A DNA stretch of 64,000 nucleotides from Puccinellia tenuiflora (Eukaryota > Streptophyta > Magnoliopsida > Poales > Poaceae). Positions 1 through 9,687 of the stretch are shown piece after piece. The position numbers and the translations under genes were made by a program. The first letter of the stretch is position 1; every line of letters begins with the position of its first letter. Location: NCBI GenBank assembly GCA_012064385.1, contig QRDG01000534.1, forward strand, positions 62,001 through 126,000, written 5' to 3'. The notes beneath the pieces were generated by a model. The model did no database searches. It was not told the origin of the DNA and was given only the letters and a program-made list of their open reading frames with translations.

Positions 1-18
1 CTTAGTGACTCCGGCACC

Positions 19-306
19 GTGAAGATTCGACACACGGTTCAAGTATCCTTCAAGATTGGCTCATACGAAGACACGGTGGATTGTGATGTGGTTCCAATCT
101 TGGTTTGCCACTTACTTCTTGGACGTCCTTGGCAATTTGACAAGGCCATCACTCATGATGGGCGCACCAACTACTGTAGCTTCAAATGGAACAATAAGAT
201 CCTAGTGCTCCGCCCAATGACTCCAAGCCAAATTATTGCCGACAATGCCAAGACACTTGTGAGAGCGCAACAAAAAAAAACTTCTAGTGAGTTGAGTGGT
301 GAGTGA
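19..306 (+). pseudogene. Gypsy-type retropepsin tail (partial)
   Basis: A 95-residue frame contains CHLLLGRPWQFDK, which resembles the LLGRPW segment that closes the aspartic protease domain in many plant gypsy polyproteins, followed by a basic linker. The catalytic DSG/DTG motif would lie upstream, outside the window. The first visible codon is internal, so no start can be assigned. The frame stops at 306 and a different frame continues, so the polyprotein is either broken here or this element family separates its frames. Confidence 0.6.
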
Positions 307-997
307 GAGCTACAAGCCACATATGACTAAGAGAGGGAAAAGAGTGAGTCCCGGCGTAGTCTTGTTAGCCAACAAAAGTGAGATGAGTGGTGAGCAAGCG
401 TACCTCCACGAGAGTGAGAGCCATCTTGTCAACTTGAGTGCAATTGAGTTGAGTGACTCCACCATTTGCGACATGGAGTGTTTCCACTTTGAGAACATGA
501 GTGATACACCATATAAGCTGAGAGAGGTAGTCGATAGGGCAAGCAAGGCCATTTCGATTTCTAACAACATAACCTCTCCTTCTAGTGTATTTTCTTATGA
601 TGTGCTAGGTTCCATGGAGGACGATATGCCTCAACTTGAGAAGATGTACATGGAGGACGAAGATGAAGCCACCCCATGTTTACATCGAGTTGACCGCGTC
701 GACCGCATGAACGCCGCTCCGACCACCACAACACCTACTGCGCATGATAGGACATACAAAGGTATGAACATAGGTGTTGATGATGCCATGATCCCACTAG
801 TGGACATGATGATTTCTGAGCGCTTGCACTTTGTGGATGCTCCTATGGACATCACATATGCTACTTTCTCTTTCACTTGTGCTACCTTGTCTAAAAACAA
901 TGTTGATCATATGGATTCCCCTATTTGTGATGATTGTTCCATGAGCATGCCTTCTATGCATGTTTCCATTTTTCCCCAATTGTTGCATGCAATATGA
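296..997 (+). CDS. Unrecognised open frame downstream of retropepsin
   Basis: A 233-residue frame overlaps the protease tail by a few bases. It is acidic and Ser/Thr/Met-rich and shows no domain I recognise. Its position is where reverse transcriptase would be expected in an autonomous gypsy element. It may be an element-specific accessory protein, or a degenerate linker. The start at 296 is only the first available one; a continuation from the upstream frame by frameshift cannot be excluded. Confidence 0.3.
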   Translation: MVSESYKPHMTKRGKRVSPGVVLLANKSEMSGEQAYLHESESHLVNLSAIELSDSTICDMECFHFENMSDTPYKLREVVDRASKAISISNNITSPSSVFSYDVLGSMEDDMPQLEKMYMEDEDEATPCLHRVDRVDRMNAAPTTTTPTAHDRTYKGMNIGVDDAMIPLVDMMISERLHFVDAPMDITYATFSFTCATLSKNNVDHMDSPICDDCSMSMPSMHVSIFPQLLHAI

Positions 998-1341
998 CGA
1001 ACAATTTACATTTCACATGTATTGCTTGCAATAATGATAACATGCTTGAAAATGAGTTTGCACCATAGCATCCTCAATTTTTGGAGTTCTTTACTTCAAC
1101 CATGTTGAGAATTCCTCTCCCTACGTTGTACATGATGACCATCCGCATACTTCACACTTTCCTTTTGAATTTTGTGTGTTTGGTCATGTGCAAACGAAGA
1201 GACACATCATGATGGATGATGTGTACATATACCGTGCATGTATTATCTTTTTATGGAATTTCATGTGTTACGGTACCCACTTGCTAAGATCAGCCTCCAT
1301 TCAACATGAGTTGACCAAAAGAGCTTTGGAAAGCACAATAA

Positions 1342-2163
1342 ATGACAGTTTTGCTTCGACCCCGGCTCTATTACCTTTGCCACGCATCAAACAACTTGCA
1401 CACTTGCTCTTTCTTTTGGTTTGTTTGCAAGTATGTGGATGGCTTGGCTTCCCCTCGTGAAATGCATGTTTCAATGATCTTTCATCTACATGATTTCTGT
1501 GTTGCAACAAAGTTGTTGACAACTTGCTCTTTCCTATGTTTTGTTGGCACCCATGATTTTGATGAGAGCATTTCCCACCTCGTGTTTTCACCACTCTCCC
1601 CTCCGTTGCCAAAGGTATCTTCCCGATGTTTGGAATACAATGGACATCATATGGCTCAAATTGAGATAGCTATCCTAGCATTCTCAATCCTTTTTGGAGA
1701 TTTTGTGTTTTCACATCGTGAGGATGTTTCGAGGAATTGCTTGCACATTGAGCTCGCCTTTGCTTTGCCTCCAATGCACGTGTGCTTGCTTAACGGTGCT
1801 ATGATTAACCTAGGACATGTCATCAATGATCTGCTCCTATATCATGCACACACATGTTTTGCTTGGTCTTTGTTGTGTGTAGGTACAAATGAGTGGATCG
1901 CCACCCACAACTTCATGGCACTAGATTGCGCATCAAAGGAATGTTGTCGTCTTGATAAGGTGATTTCCTTCTACTTAAATGCCCATGTCATGAACTTCAA
2001 GAATTGGCTACTCTTTGAGTGTTGTTTCGTCTTCTTTATGAGCTCTCTAGGTTCAATGAAAGGAAAGAACATTGAAGAGCGTCCATACATTTGGCGTCAA
2101 GAAAATCTACATGATGATTACTACTACATCAACGTCAAGCCAGCTATCTCCTTCACATGCTGA
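1342..2163 (+). CDS. Unrecognised Cys/His/Phe-rich open frame before the 3' LTR
   Basis: A 273-residue frame rich in Cys, His, Phe and Leu ends about 45 bases before the LTR. It has hydrophobic stretches but no transmembrane or zinc-finger pattern that I can name. Its AT-rich codon use matches the rest of this element. Open frames of this flavour occur in non-autonomous Triticeae gypsy elements as far as I recall, but I cannot assign a function. It may be non-coding sequence that happens to be open. Confidence 0.3.
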   Translation: MTVLLRPRLYYLCHASNNLHTCSFFWFVCKYVDGLASPREMHVSMIFHLHDFCVATKLLTTCSFLCFVGTHDFDESISHLVFSPLSPPLPKVSSRCLEYNGHHMAQIEIAILAFSILFGDFVFSHREDVSRNCLHIELAFALPPMHVCLLNGAMINLGHVINDLLLYHAHTCFAWSLLCVGTNEWIATHNFMALDCASKECCRLDKVISFYLNAHVMNFKNWLLFECCFVFFMSSLGSMKGKNIEERPYIWRQENLHDDYYYINVKPAISFTC

Positions 2164-2189
2164 GAACGTGCTAGCGTCGAGGACGACGC

Positions 2190-2207
2190 TTTCCGAAGGG
2201 GGGGAGA
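2190..2207 (+). promoter_or_regulatory. Polypurine tract of the first gypsy-like element
   Basis: A run including AAGGGGGGGAGA lies directly before the TGATGTAG/TGTAG start of an LTR. Purine tracts at this position prime plus-strand DNA synthesis in LTR retrotransposons. Confidence 0.6.
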
Positions 2208-2210
2208 TGA

Positions 2211-2960
2211 TGTAGCACCACATGTGAAGATGACCAAGAGGAGGCCCAAGATGATGGAGAAGATGACCAAGAGAAAGATCCAAGAAGATGGTCAAGGAGA
2301 GGAAGAAGGAGGCGGAGCCAGGCTGGCCGGCCTCCAGCCCGACCTAGGCCGGCCACCCACCAGAGCCAGCCGGCCTCCCAGCCGGCCCAGGCCGGACCCC
2401 AGGCCGACCACCCACCTGAGCCAGCCGGCCACCCACCTGAGCCAACCGGCCTCCCAGCCGGCCTAGGACGGCCCCCAGGCCGGTCACCCCCCAGCGCCAG
2501 CCGGCCTCCCAGCCGGCCACCCGCGTTTCTGCCTCCGTTTTGTACTAAGGCTATAAATAGCCCTCCCTTTTTCCATTCTAGGGTTAGACTGAATTTGAGA
2601 CTTGTGAGCTATGCTGCTCCTCCCTCGTTGCTAGGGTTCCTCTTTGAGGATGGATCTTTCACTGAGGTGTCTCTAGTAGAGCAAACCAATCTTTCACTAC
2701 GGTGATTCTATTGGATCGGTGGACCGGCCGGTAAGAGCAATCGGTTTCATTAAGAGTAAGATTGGCTTTGATTCTTCGATCCAAAGGCTTCTCTTCTGAG
2801 GGTTGTTGTTGGGTGGAGATCTCTGCAGGTTTTGCTAGTTATCCTGTTTGTTTGCCCACGTTTTCCCCCGATTCCCACCTCGTGTTCATCGTGTTCATCG
2901 TGTTCTTCGCGTTCATCCCCTTTTCCCCTCAAATCCGTGAAGATCGGGCCAACCCCTACA
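2211..2960 (+). repeat. 3' LTR of the first gypsy-like element
   Basis: The segment starts TGTAGCAC right after the purine tract. It has a TATA box (CTATAAATAG, about 2550) and ends CCCCTACA, giving matched TGTAG...CTACA termini. About 300 bases near its start are GC-rich with repeated CCGGCC blocks. The partner LTR is outside the window, so the end at 2960 rests on the terminal inverted repeat alone. A start 3 bases earlier (TGATG) is also possible. Confidence 0.5.
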
Positions 2961-3300
2961 CCACCCGCTATCTTCGGTCATATGGTTGACCTCGCCGCGC
3001 TCGAGCATGCTGGCTCGAGCCTTTTCTTCCTCCATCGGAGGATCTTCGACAGTCTCGATATGGCGATTCCCGTCCCTGATGCCCCAAGTGGCAGGTTCCT
3101 GGCGGCGACAAGGATGGCCGTATCTGGAGGCTAAGCTTCGTCGGTGGTGTGCAAGTACTTGATTGCGTTTTTGCGATCTATTCTAGGGGGCTTTGTGTAA
3201 ATGTTGAGGACCTAGGTGTAATTTCCTTCTTCTTTGAGGTCCTTCCTGTAAGCTTGTACCCTCCGCCTGGTTAATGCAGAAATGGGTCCTTCAAACAAAA
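2961..3300 (+). mobile_element. LINE-like 3' end fragment (tentative)
   Basis: A short GC-rich, coding-like stretch is followed by an AT-richer tail ending AATGGGTCCTTC and then an A-rich run. The arrangement resembles the 3' ends of grass LINEs. No reverse transcriptase motif is visible, so this is a weak call. An old processed gene fragment would look similar. Confidence 0.3.
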
Positions 3301-4022
3301 AACCTATACCCTTCAAATGCAGTTTTCAAAGTAGCACCTGTGGTTGGGGAAATACATATCTGAACCTAGGGGCATCTACCCCGTTTTCAAAAAATGTATT
3401 TCTACATGCTAAAAGAATTTGAAAAAAATTCCGGGCATACACATCCACATTCTATGTGCACGCCGAAAGTTTCGTCAAAAAATGATTATTATTTTGGTCT
3501 ATGTGAAAAAGACAAAAGAATGTCTCCAACAAGTCTTTTTTTCCAGCACCAAAATTTGTCTTTTTTGCGGAGGCCAAACAAAAGTTTTTTTCCACAAAAC
3601 TTTGTACCGCACACATATTCTACCGATATATACACATACAATTTATTTCCGAAATTTTTGGACACATTAAAACATGTTTAAAATATGTTTTTTCANGCCT
3701 CTGAATTAAACATACCGGGGCATGATGTACGAGAACGGTTACTGTGTCCGTAGCGGTGGCGAAGTACGGAGTGGGGTCTGGGTCGACACTACGGGTGGTA
3801 GTGTTGTCGGAATTAGGTTGGAAACGTTAGCGGAGGCAGGAAGGGGCAGCGCGGGCGAGGCAAATTGGGGGAGAATAGAGTCGGCGGAGGTTCGATCCGA
3901 TTTAGTGTGATTTGGGGTCCAGTTTTGATGAGCTCTAACTCAACCGAAGTGAAGAATGTACAAATACGTAGGGGAAAGTAAAAGAGAAATAAAAACCAGG
4001 ACACCACGTTACAAAACAAATG
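3301..4022. other. Gene-free, AT-rich sequence with one ambiguous base
   Basis: No gene or clear element boundary is visible. The block 3360-3710 is low in complexity (runs of A and T, repeated ATGTTT) and may be part of a degenerate transposon. Position 3696 is N. Confidence 0.4.
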
Positions 4023-4510
4023 GCTTAAGGATCACCGATAGCAAGAAAATCATGTTTAGTGCACCCAGCCTCAATCAGTGAGCGTCTCTGCGCGCGTCTA
4101 TAATCTTTCTCAACCGCATAGCCGGCCGGGGCGCCCAAGGTCTCCCTAACTCTTGTAGGATATGGTGATATATATCTATCAGAATTAAAAATAAAAACTA
4201 GCTCTATTGACGGTGGAGGAGACAAAACGTGGTGGAGTTGAGGTTGAGTCGATCACAAAGAATAGAGAAGTATGCTGCTGATACTTTTCGGCTGATACTG
4301 GGTGTCTCCTAACGACCGTTATGTGTTGACATTCGCATCAAGAACCAAATACCTTGATTAGTGGGAGAGAATGTCAACAGCAAGTGTTTTTCAATATATA
4401 TTTCCATGTCTCGTATGCAAGTGCCTTACTAGTATGCACGGTCTAAGGTATCTTAGAACAGCCGCACGTACAGGTCCAGCGTATACAGTCACCGTTTGAA
4501 GCATGGGATG
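4023..4510. repeat. Upstream paralogous segment, copy 1
   Basis: The segment shares long stretches, by eye around three quarters identical, with 11138-12915. Shared blocks include CACCCAGCCTCAAT, GTCTCCTAACGACCGTTATG and TATGCACGG. Copy 1 lacks the Stowaway/LINE insertion found in copy 2. On the minus strand both copies can be read as ending in R-S-L-I-E-A-G-x-T-K followed by F-L and a stop, which may be the remnant of a last exon. Confidence 0.6.
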
Positions 4511-5035
4511 GGTTTTTTTTTCAGAAGAGCCATATATGGGATTTGATCTGCGCTGTGTGTGAATTTGTATGTTTTTAGAACGGGCATCAACATTGGCGTA
4601 CGGTTTGCAACTCAAGGCGAGGTACGAGAGCGCATCATGCATTGAAACGCTTCACTGTGTTATAAAAATTGACATGCCTGGCGGGGAAGTTAATAAAGTC
4701 ATCCTATATATAATTAAGTATCCTAATTAATGTAAAACACTTAGGTATCATAATTAATGTAACACGCTTAAGTACCATAATTATAAGAACATTCTTCATG
4801 GCTTCAGTTTATGCACACAAGAGGCGATCGAATGATTAATTGTAGTTGTACTTCTCATATCTTCAAGGGACGAGAGAACCATATCCTGCGTGATTGTCAA
4901 CACGTCTACCTGCAAATAATTCAACTGACCGTATGATGTCCTAACCTCCTAATCATTGAATTGATTCTTAAATAACAGACGGGCTGGCTAAAGTCATAAG
5001 TTCATCCTAGTAGCTAGCATTGTCAATTGCTGATC
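4511..5035 (+). promoter_or_regulatory. Upstream region of peroxidase 1
   Basis: This is AT-rich non-coding sequence between the duplicated segment and the TATA box. It contains three short direct repeats around TAATTAATGTAA (4700-4780). No transposon ends are visible. It presumably holds the promoter-proximal elements, but no specific binding sites can be assigned from sequence alone. Confidence 0.4.
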
Positions 5036-5043
5036 TATAAATA
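5036..5043 (+). promoter_or_regulatory. TATA box of peroxidase 1
   Basis: TATAAATA lies 84-91 bases before the ATG, which would leave a 5' leader of roughly 55-60 bases with no intervening ATG. Confidence 0.7.
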
Positions 5044-5126
5044 CTCGTAGCGACTACACCATTGTCCATCAAACATTCCCCTGGAAGTCTCTTTTCTTAA
5101 ACATACACAAACGGTACGTAGTGAAC

Positions 5127-6276
5127 ATGTCGATGGCCACGGCATCCAAGATTGTGGTTCTCATGGCGTTCATGGCCGCTGCATTGAGCTCTGTCTCGAT
5201 GGCCGGCAGCCTGCAGTACAACTTCTACAACTTATCGTGCCCAAAAGCCGAGGACACGGTGAGGCACGCTGTCCAGGAGTTGATTAGCAATGACCCCACC
5301 ATGGGCGCCGCCTTTGTCCGCCTCTTCTTCCACGACTGCTTCGTCAGGGTACGTAACACATGCATGCTACATTTTGAATGTTCAAATTAATAGTGCTCTT
5401 CACTGGAAATTCGAATAGTGTTCAAATAATGCTCTCCATTCGAATATATGCCTCGCAACACAAACAGATAAGAAAAGAGTTGTCCTTAATTTATTGATAC
5501 GATACGATACGATTTTGCAGGGCTGCGACGCGTCCATTCTGCTGGACCCGAGCAAGAGCAACCCCAACACGGAGAAGATGACAATCTTTCTGCGCGGGTA
5601 CGACGCCGTGAACAAGATCAAGGCCGCTGTGGAGTCGGTCTGCCCCGGCATCGTCTCCTGCGCCGACATCCTCGCCTTTGCGGCGCGTGACTCCACCACC
5701 GCCTCAGGTGGCTTCGCCTTCGGCATGCCGTCCGGCCGCCGCGACGGCTTCCGCTCCGTGGCCGCCGAGGTGTTCCAAAGCATACCTTCCCCGTCGTTCA
5801 ACCTCGACGACCTCCTCATCAGCTTCGGAAACAAGGGCCTGGACGCCGTGGACCTCGTGGCGCTCTCCGGCGCGCACTCCTTCGGCCAGACGAGCTGCAG
5901 CTTCGTGAAACCGCGTCTGTACCCCGCCGTCGACCCGACCATGAACGCCACCTTCGCGGCGGCGCTGAGGAACGTGTGCCCGCAGAGCGGCGGCGGATCG
6001 ATCCCCGTTGACATCAACCGCGTGTCGCAGGACCCGAACAGGCTGAGCAACGAGTTCTACCTGAACGTGGCGTCCCGGCAGGTGGTGTTCACGTCGGACC
6101 AGACGCTGACGAGCCGCAGCGACACGGCGGCCATGGTCGCGGACAACGCCGCCAGACCCGTGGCGTGGATGGCTAGGTTCGCGGGGGCCATGGTGAAGAT
6201 GGGCCGCATCGAGGTGCTCACCGGCACCGCCGGCGAGGTCAGGAAGGTCTGCTTCGCAACCAACAGCGCGAGCTAG
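5127..6276 (+). CDS. Class III secretory peroxidase 1
   Basis: Predicted 325-residue haem peroxidase (EC 1.11.1.7) that would use H2O2 to oxidise phenolics and similar donors in the cell wall, apoplast or vacuole. Exon 1 is 5127-5348 and exon 2 is 5521-6276. The 172-base intron (GTACGT...TTGCAG) is phase 0 between FVR and GCDAS. Residues 1 to about 27 are a signal peptide. Distal Arg65 and His69 lie in RLFFHDCF, and the proximal haem ligand His193 in ALSGAHSFG. All eight family cysteines are present (38, 71, 76, 115, 121, 200, 227, 318). Length is typical. The ATG at 5127 is chosen; a second in-frame ATG lies two codons on. Only the first of the three ancestral plant peroxidase introns is kept. 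No disabling mutation is seen. Substrate and expression cannot be inferred. Confidence 0.95.
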
Positions 6277-6291
6277 AATTTTCGTGGAGGG

Positions 6292-7265
6292 CATGCATGC
6301 ATGCGATGCGTGATGATTAAAGAAAATGCAACAGGCCGCTGGAGCTGTACGTTAGAGTTTAGTTTGTTTATTTAATATGTTGGTTTTCCTATTTTCAACT
6401 TCATATGAAACTAGTTTCTTTTAACAATGTTGTAAAATTATGAGTTGAATACACGGGACGCCCACAAAGATATGCAAATACCCCCAGAAACTTGCAATAC
6501 TGGGTGGCGTGCCCATAAACTTGCATTAGGGTTGTAAAAAAAATCAAACTAGTCCCAAATGCTTAAAAAATCTGTTCATGAGTTAGAAAAAAAATCATTA
6601 CTGAGGAGTATATATTTGAAATTCATCAATTGAGAAAAAGGCAGTACTCAGTTTTGGCGTGAATTATTTCATCAGTGGCGGAGCCAGCATTTTCACGTTG
6701 GGTATGCGAAGTTACAAAAAAAAATTGCAACACAACAATATAGGATACCAAAATCCAAACTAATATCAATGAAACAAGTTAATCATAGTCGTAATAAGGT
6801 ATCCAATTATTTAGTTTGCAAAGCAAAAAGAATAACAGAATTTACCTTTTCATATTTCACACCTAAAATAAAAAATAGACATTAAAATGTTATGCTGAAT
6901 TCTCAATGAATATCATGTCACGCACGTTAGGAGCGAATATAGGGAGAAAATGAGACAACGCTCGTTCAGACACTTGGGCTAGCCTTTTTGCGAAATAAAA
7001 TCTACAACGTGTAACTGGGAAAGGAGCCCAAAGTGGAGTTAGGCCCAATTATGGAGCTCGGGACGTGAGAAGTTTGGTGAGGTCTGTCCGTTTCGATTTT
7101 CTCTGTGTTCTACAGGTAAAAAGGCTACCAATACATATATACATGTGTATATTAGCTTATATACTGATTTCTTTTTGCAAAATTTATTGGGTATTCGTTG
7201 CATACCCATGAATTAGTCTAGCTCCGCCCCTGTATTTCATTGATTGAGATATTGTTCTTGGCGAC
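6292..7265. repeat. Peroxidase 1 3' flank, tandem copy A
   Basis: A 3' flanking unit runs from the CATGCATGCATGCGATGCG motif to the motif GATATTGTTCTTGGCGACAT and is repeated directly by copy B. Without its hAT MITE the unit is about 405 bases. It holds the presumed 3' UTR and polyadenylation region of peroxidase 1. Confidence 0.85.
6673..7232. mobile_element. hAT-type MITE in copy A
   Basis: This 560-bp element has terminal inverted repeats CAGTGGCGGAGCCAG and, at the far end, the complement of CAGGGGCGGAGCTAG. It is flanked by a perfect 8-bp target duplication TATTTCAT (6665-6672 and 7233-7240). The equivalent site in copy B (about 7820-7840) is empty. The interior is AT-rich and non-coding. 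Confidence 0.9.
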
Positions 7266-7865
7266 ATGCATGCATGCGATGCGGGATGATTAAAGAAAGT
7301 GCAACTAGCTAGCCGCTGGAGCTGTACTTTAAATTTAGTTTGTTTATTACTAATATGTTGGTTTTCCTATTTTCAACTTCTTATGAAACTAGTTTCTTTT
7401 AACAATGTACACGGGACGCCCACAAACTTGTACTTCCTCTGTATCAAAATGTAAGATGTTTTAGCATTTTGCTTTCCATCTGTATCTAAATATGTTTTAG
7501 TGCAAGGTTCAAATGAATCTTGCACTAAAACATGTCTAGATACGGATGTAAAGAAAAGGCTAAAACATCTTACATTTTGATACAGAGTGAGTATTTGATA
7601 TGCAAATACCCCTAGAAACTTGCAATACGGGGTGGCGTGGCCATAAACTTGCATTAGGATGTAAAAAAGTCAAACTAGTCCCAAATGCTAAAAAAATCAT
7701 CTATTCATGAGTCAGAATAGATCTGTACAAACCAAAGAAAAAAATCATTACTGAGGAATATATATTTGAAATACATCAATTGAGAAAAAAAGGCAGTACT
7801 CAGTTTTGGCGTGAATAATTCATCAATTATTTCATTGAGAGATATTGTTCTTGGCGACATGCATT
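7266..7865. repeat. Peroxidase 1 3' flank, tandem copy B
   Basis: Second copy of the 3' flank. It shares with copy A the blocks GCCGCTGGAGCTGTAC, TTGGTTTTCCTATTTTCAAC and GGCAGTACTCAGTTTTGGCG. It lacks the hAT MITE but carries a Stowaway MITE. No peroxidase coding sequence precedes it, so either only the flank was duplicated or a second gene was lost. Confidence 0.85.
7433..7591. mobile_element. Stowaway MITE in copy B
   Basis: About 159 bp flanked by TA on both sides, with inverted ends of about 30 bp built on CTCTGTATCAAAATGTAAGA. The aligned site in copy A lacks it. Stowaway elements are Tc1/mariner-derived MITEs that duplicate TA. Confidence 0.9.
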
Positions 7866-8059
7866 GTGTATTTGGTCAGTTGTGAAACAAAAGTGTAATG
7901 CATTTCTCTATGTTACGAATGGAATTGTTGTTGTCCATCCTTCTGCTTGTGTAGTGAAATATTTTAACATGGTGTGCAATAAACAATTGATGTCTGAAAC
8001 CGGTCTGTTATAAGTACAATGCTCAGTGCACGCGATGGTAACTAAAAAAATATTGCGCA
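7866..8059. other. Short gene-free spacer
   Basis: AT-rich sequence between copy B and the CACTA element. Nothing is recognised. Confidence 0.4.
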
Positions 8060-9321
8060 CACTAGTAGAAAAAGAGTCTTTCGGAAGGAGCTCCAAAGCT
8101 ATTAGTCCTGGTTCAGACACAAACCGGGACCAATGGCAGGCATTAGTCCCGGTTCGAGCTGCTAGGGCCCGGAATGCCAATGGTCCCGGTTCGAAATGGG
8201 GTATTAGTCCCGGTTCGTGGCTGGAACCGGGACTAAAGAGGCGAGCAGCTTTAGTCCCGGTTCGGGGCACAAACCGGGACTAAAAAGGTCTATCTTTAGT
8301 CCCGATTCGTGGCTGGAACCGGGACTAAAGAGGCGAGCAGCTTTAGTCCCGGTTCGGGGCACAAACCGGGACTAAAAGGTCTATCTTTAGTCCCAGTTTG
8401 AGACACCAACCGGGACTAAAAGGGCGAGCACCTTTAGTCCCGGTTTGGGGCACAAACCGGGACTAAAAGCTTTATCTTTAGTCCCGGTTTGAGACACCAA
8501 CCGGGACTAAATTTTTTTTCCGAATTCAACCAGTTGTTTTGAATTTTTTTGGATTTTTGAAATTAAAAAAGATTCAAAATTCAGATTTTTAATTTTTTTA
8601 AAAAAATTAGAAATATAAAAATTATGTCATATTTGGATTCCTCATATTTTTCTGATAATAATAGACATATTATTTGTTCAATTTCAATTTACAGATTAAA
8701 ATATATGAATTATGCCATATTAAATGAATTAATGTCAAAAAATAATAAAACACATTTTATTTTATATTTATTTAATATTATGATTACTTAGTCATTTTTT
8801 TATATTTAAATAATTATTTAGAATTCAAATTATAAAAATGCGTGACTCACATGATCCATGGGTTAATATGATTAATAACATACTATAGACATAAGGTTAC
8901 AAGTAGATTATAGGAAGGGGGATGGGAAGGAACTAGGATGTTAAGCGTGCTAGGGGTAGACTAGTGTGAGGATGGGTGACCGACCGGGAAGTTTGACAAA
9001 AATTGGAATTTGACCAAAGACTATGTGTGATTAAGAGGCTCCGGTGTGAGCGATTAACAAGTCCAACAATTCATAGATTAAAAAAAATTGAAATTTTTTT
9101 TCAAAAATAAAATCATTTTTTGAATTAAAGAAATAAAAAAATCTTTTAGTCCCGGTTCGTGTTACGAACCGGGACTAAAGAGTCGGACTTTTAGTCTCGG
9201 TTCGTAACACGAACCGGGACTAAAGAGTCGACTTTTAGTCCCGGTTCGTACCGGAACCGGGTCCCAAACCGGGACTAAAGGCCCAAATGAACCGGGACAA
9301 TAGGCCATTTTTCTACTAGTG
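8060..9321. mobile_element. Non-autonomous CACTA element
   Basis: A 1262-bp element with ends CACTAGTAGAAAAA and TTTTTCTACTAGTG and a 3-bp target duplication GCA (8057-8059 and 9322-9324). Both subterminal regions are packed with AGTCCCGGTT/AACCGGGACT repeats in both orientations, the expected transposase-binding arrangement of grass CACTA transposons. The centre (8515-9130) is AT-rich and non-coding, and no transposase is present. Confidence 0.93.
8210..8515. repeat. Tandem subterminal repeat of the CACTA element
   Basis: About three direct copies of a ~90-bp unit, each containing opposed TTTAGTCCCGGTT and AACCGGGACTAAA arms with spacers such as CGGGGCACA. Each pair can form a short hairpin. 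Confidence 0.8.
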
Positions 9322-9324
9322 GCA

Positions 9325-9679
9325 TGTGGTCCTAAGGCAAACAGTTATACTGATTATCAATTACTTATGATGTTCCGTTCACATCAGTGATAGGTACGGC
9401 GGCGGAGCCATTCTGTTGTTGAAGAGGGTTTTGGGCTCTGTCCATAGCATCACTATACTAGTGATTCCCCCTCATGTGTGTGGGTATTTGATACCTAAAC
9501 ATCGATCAAAATTCAGATATGTTTTTCATTTAAACTGTCCGTCACGTGTGCTCTTTTAGAGCTAAGCGTGTATCAAAATTGTGCCCAAGGTTTTTATTTA
9601 AGGTGTGTTATCCGGACCACTTAGTTATGGTGTATTACATGCGGCAGGCAAATTTTGCTTGAACTCAATACACCTCTTA
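9325..9679. other. Gene-free spacer
   Basis: No gene, terminal repeat or recognisable transposon coding sequence is seen. A GGCGGCGGAGCC motif near 9408 resembles a hAT end but has no partner. Confidence 0.35.
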
Positions 9680-9687
9680 GGTCTGAT

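Larger units (their letters stand above)
1..2210 (+). mobile_element. Internal region of a gypsy-like LTR retrotransposon, truncated by the window
   Basis: The segment begins inside a retropepsin-coding stretch, runs through two further open frames, and ends at a purine-rich tract followed by a TG-starting LTR. That order fits a plus-strand LTR element whose 5' part lies outside the window. No reverse transcriptase, RNase H or integrase motif is visible between the protease tail and the purine tract, so this copy looks non-autonomous or internally replaced. The family is not recognised with certainty. Confidence 0.6.

Noticed and set aside
5121..5126. GTG start two codons upstream of the peroxidase 1 ATG (and GTG at 58193 for peroxidase 3)
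   Set aside because: Nuclear plant genes start at ATG; ATG 5127 and 58199 give normal signal peptides.
5400..6294. Long antisense frames opposite peroxidase 1 exon 2
   Set aside because: High-GC third positions remove stops on the opposite strand; the plus strand carries the full peroxidase motif set. The same holds opposite peroxidases 2 and 3.
8180..8520. Regularly spaced repeats resembling a CRISPR array
   Set aside because: They are inverted-pair subterminal repeats of a eukaryotic CACTA element with clear ends and target duplication.
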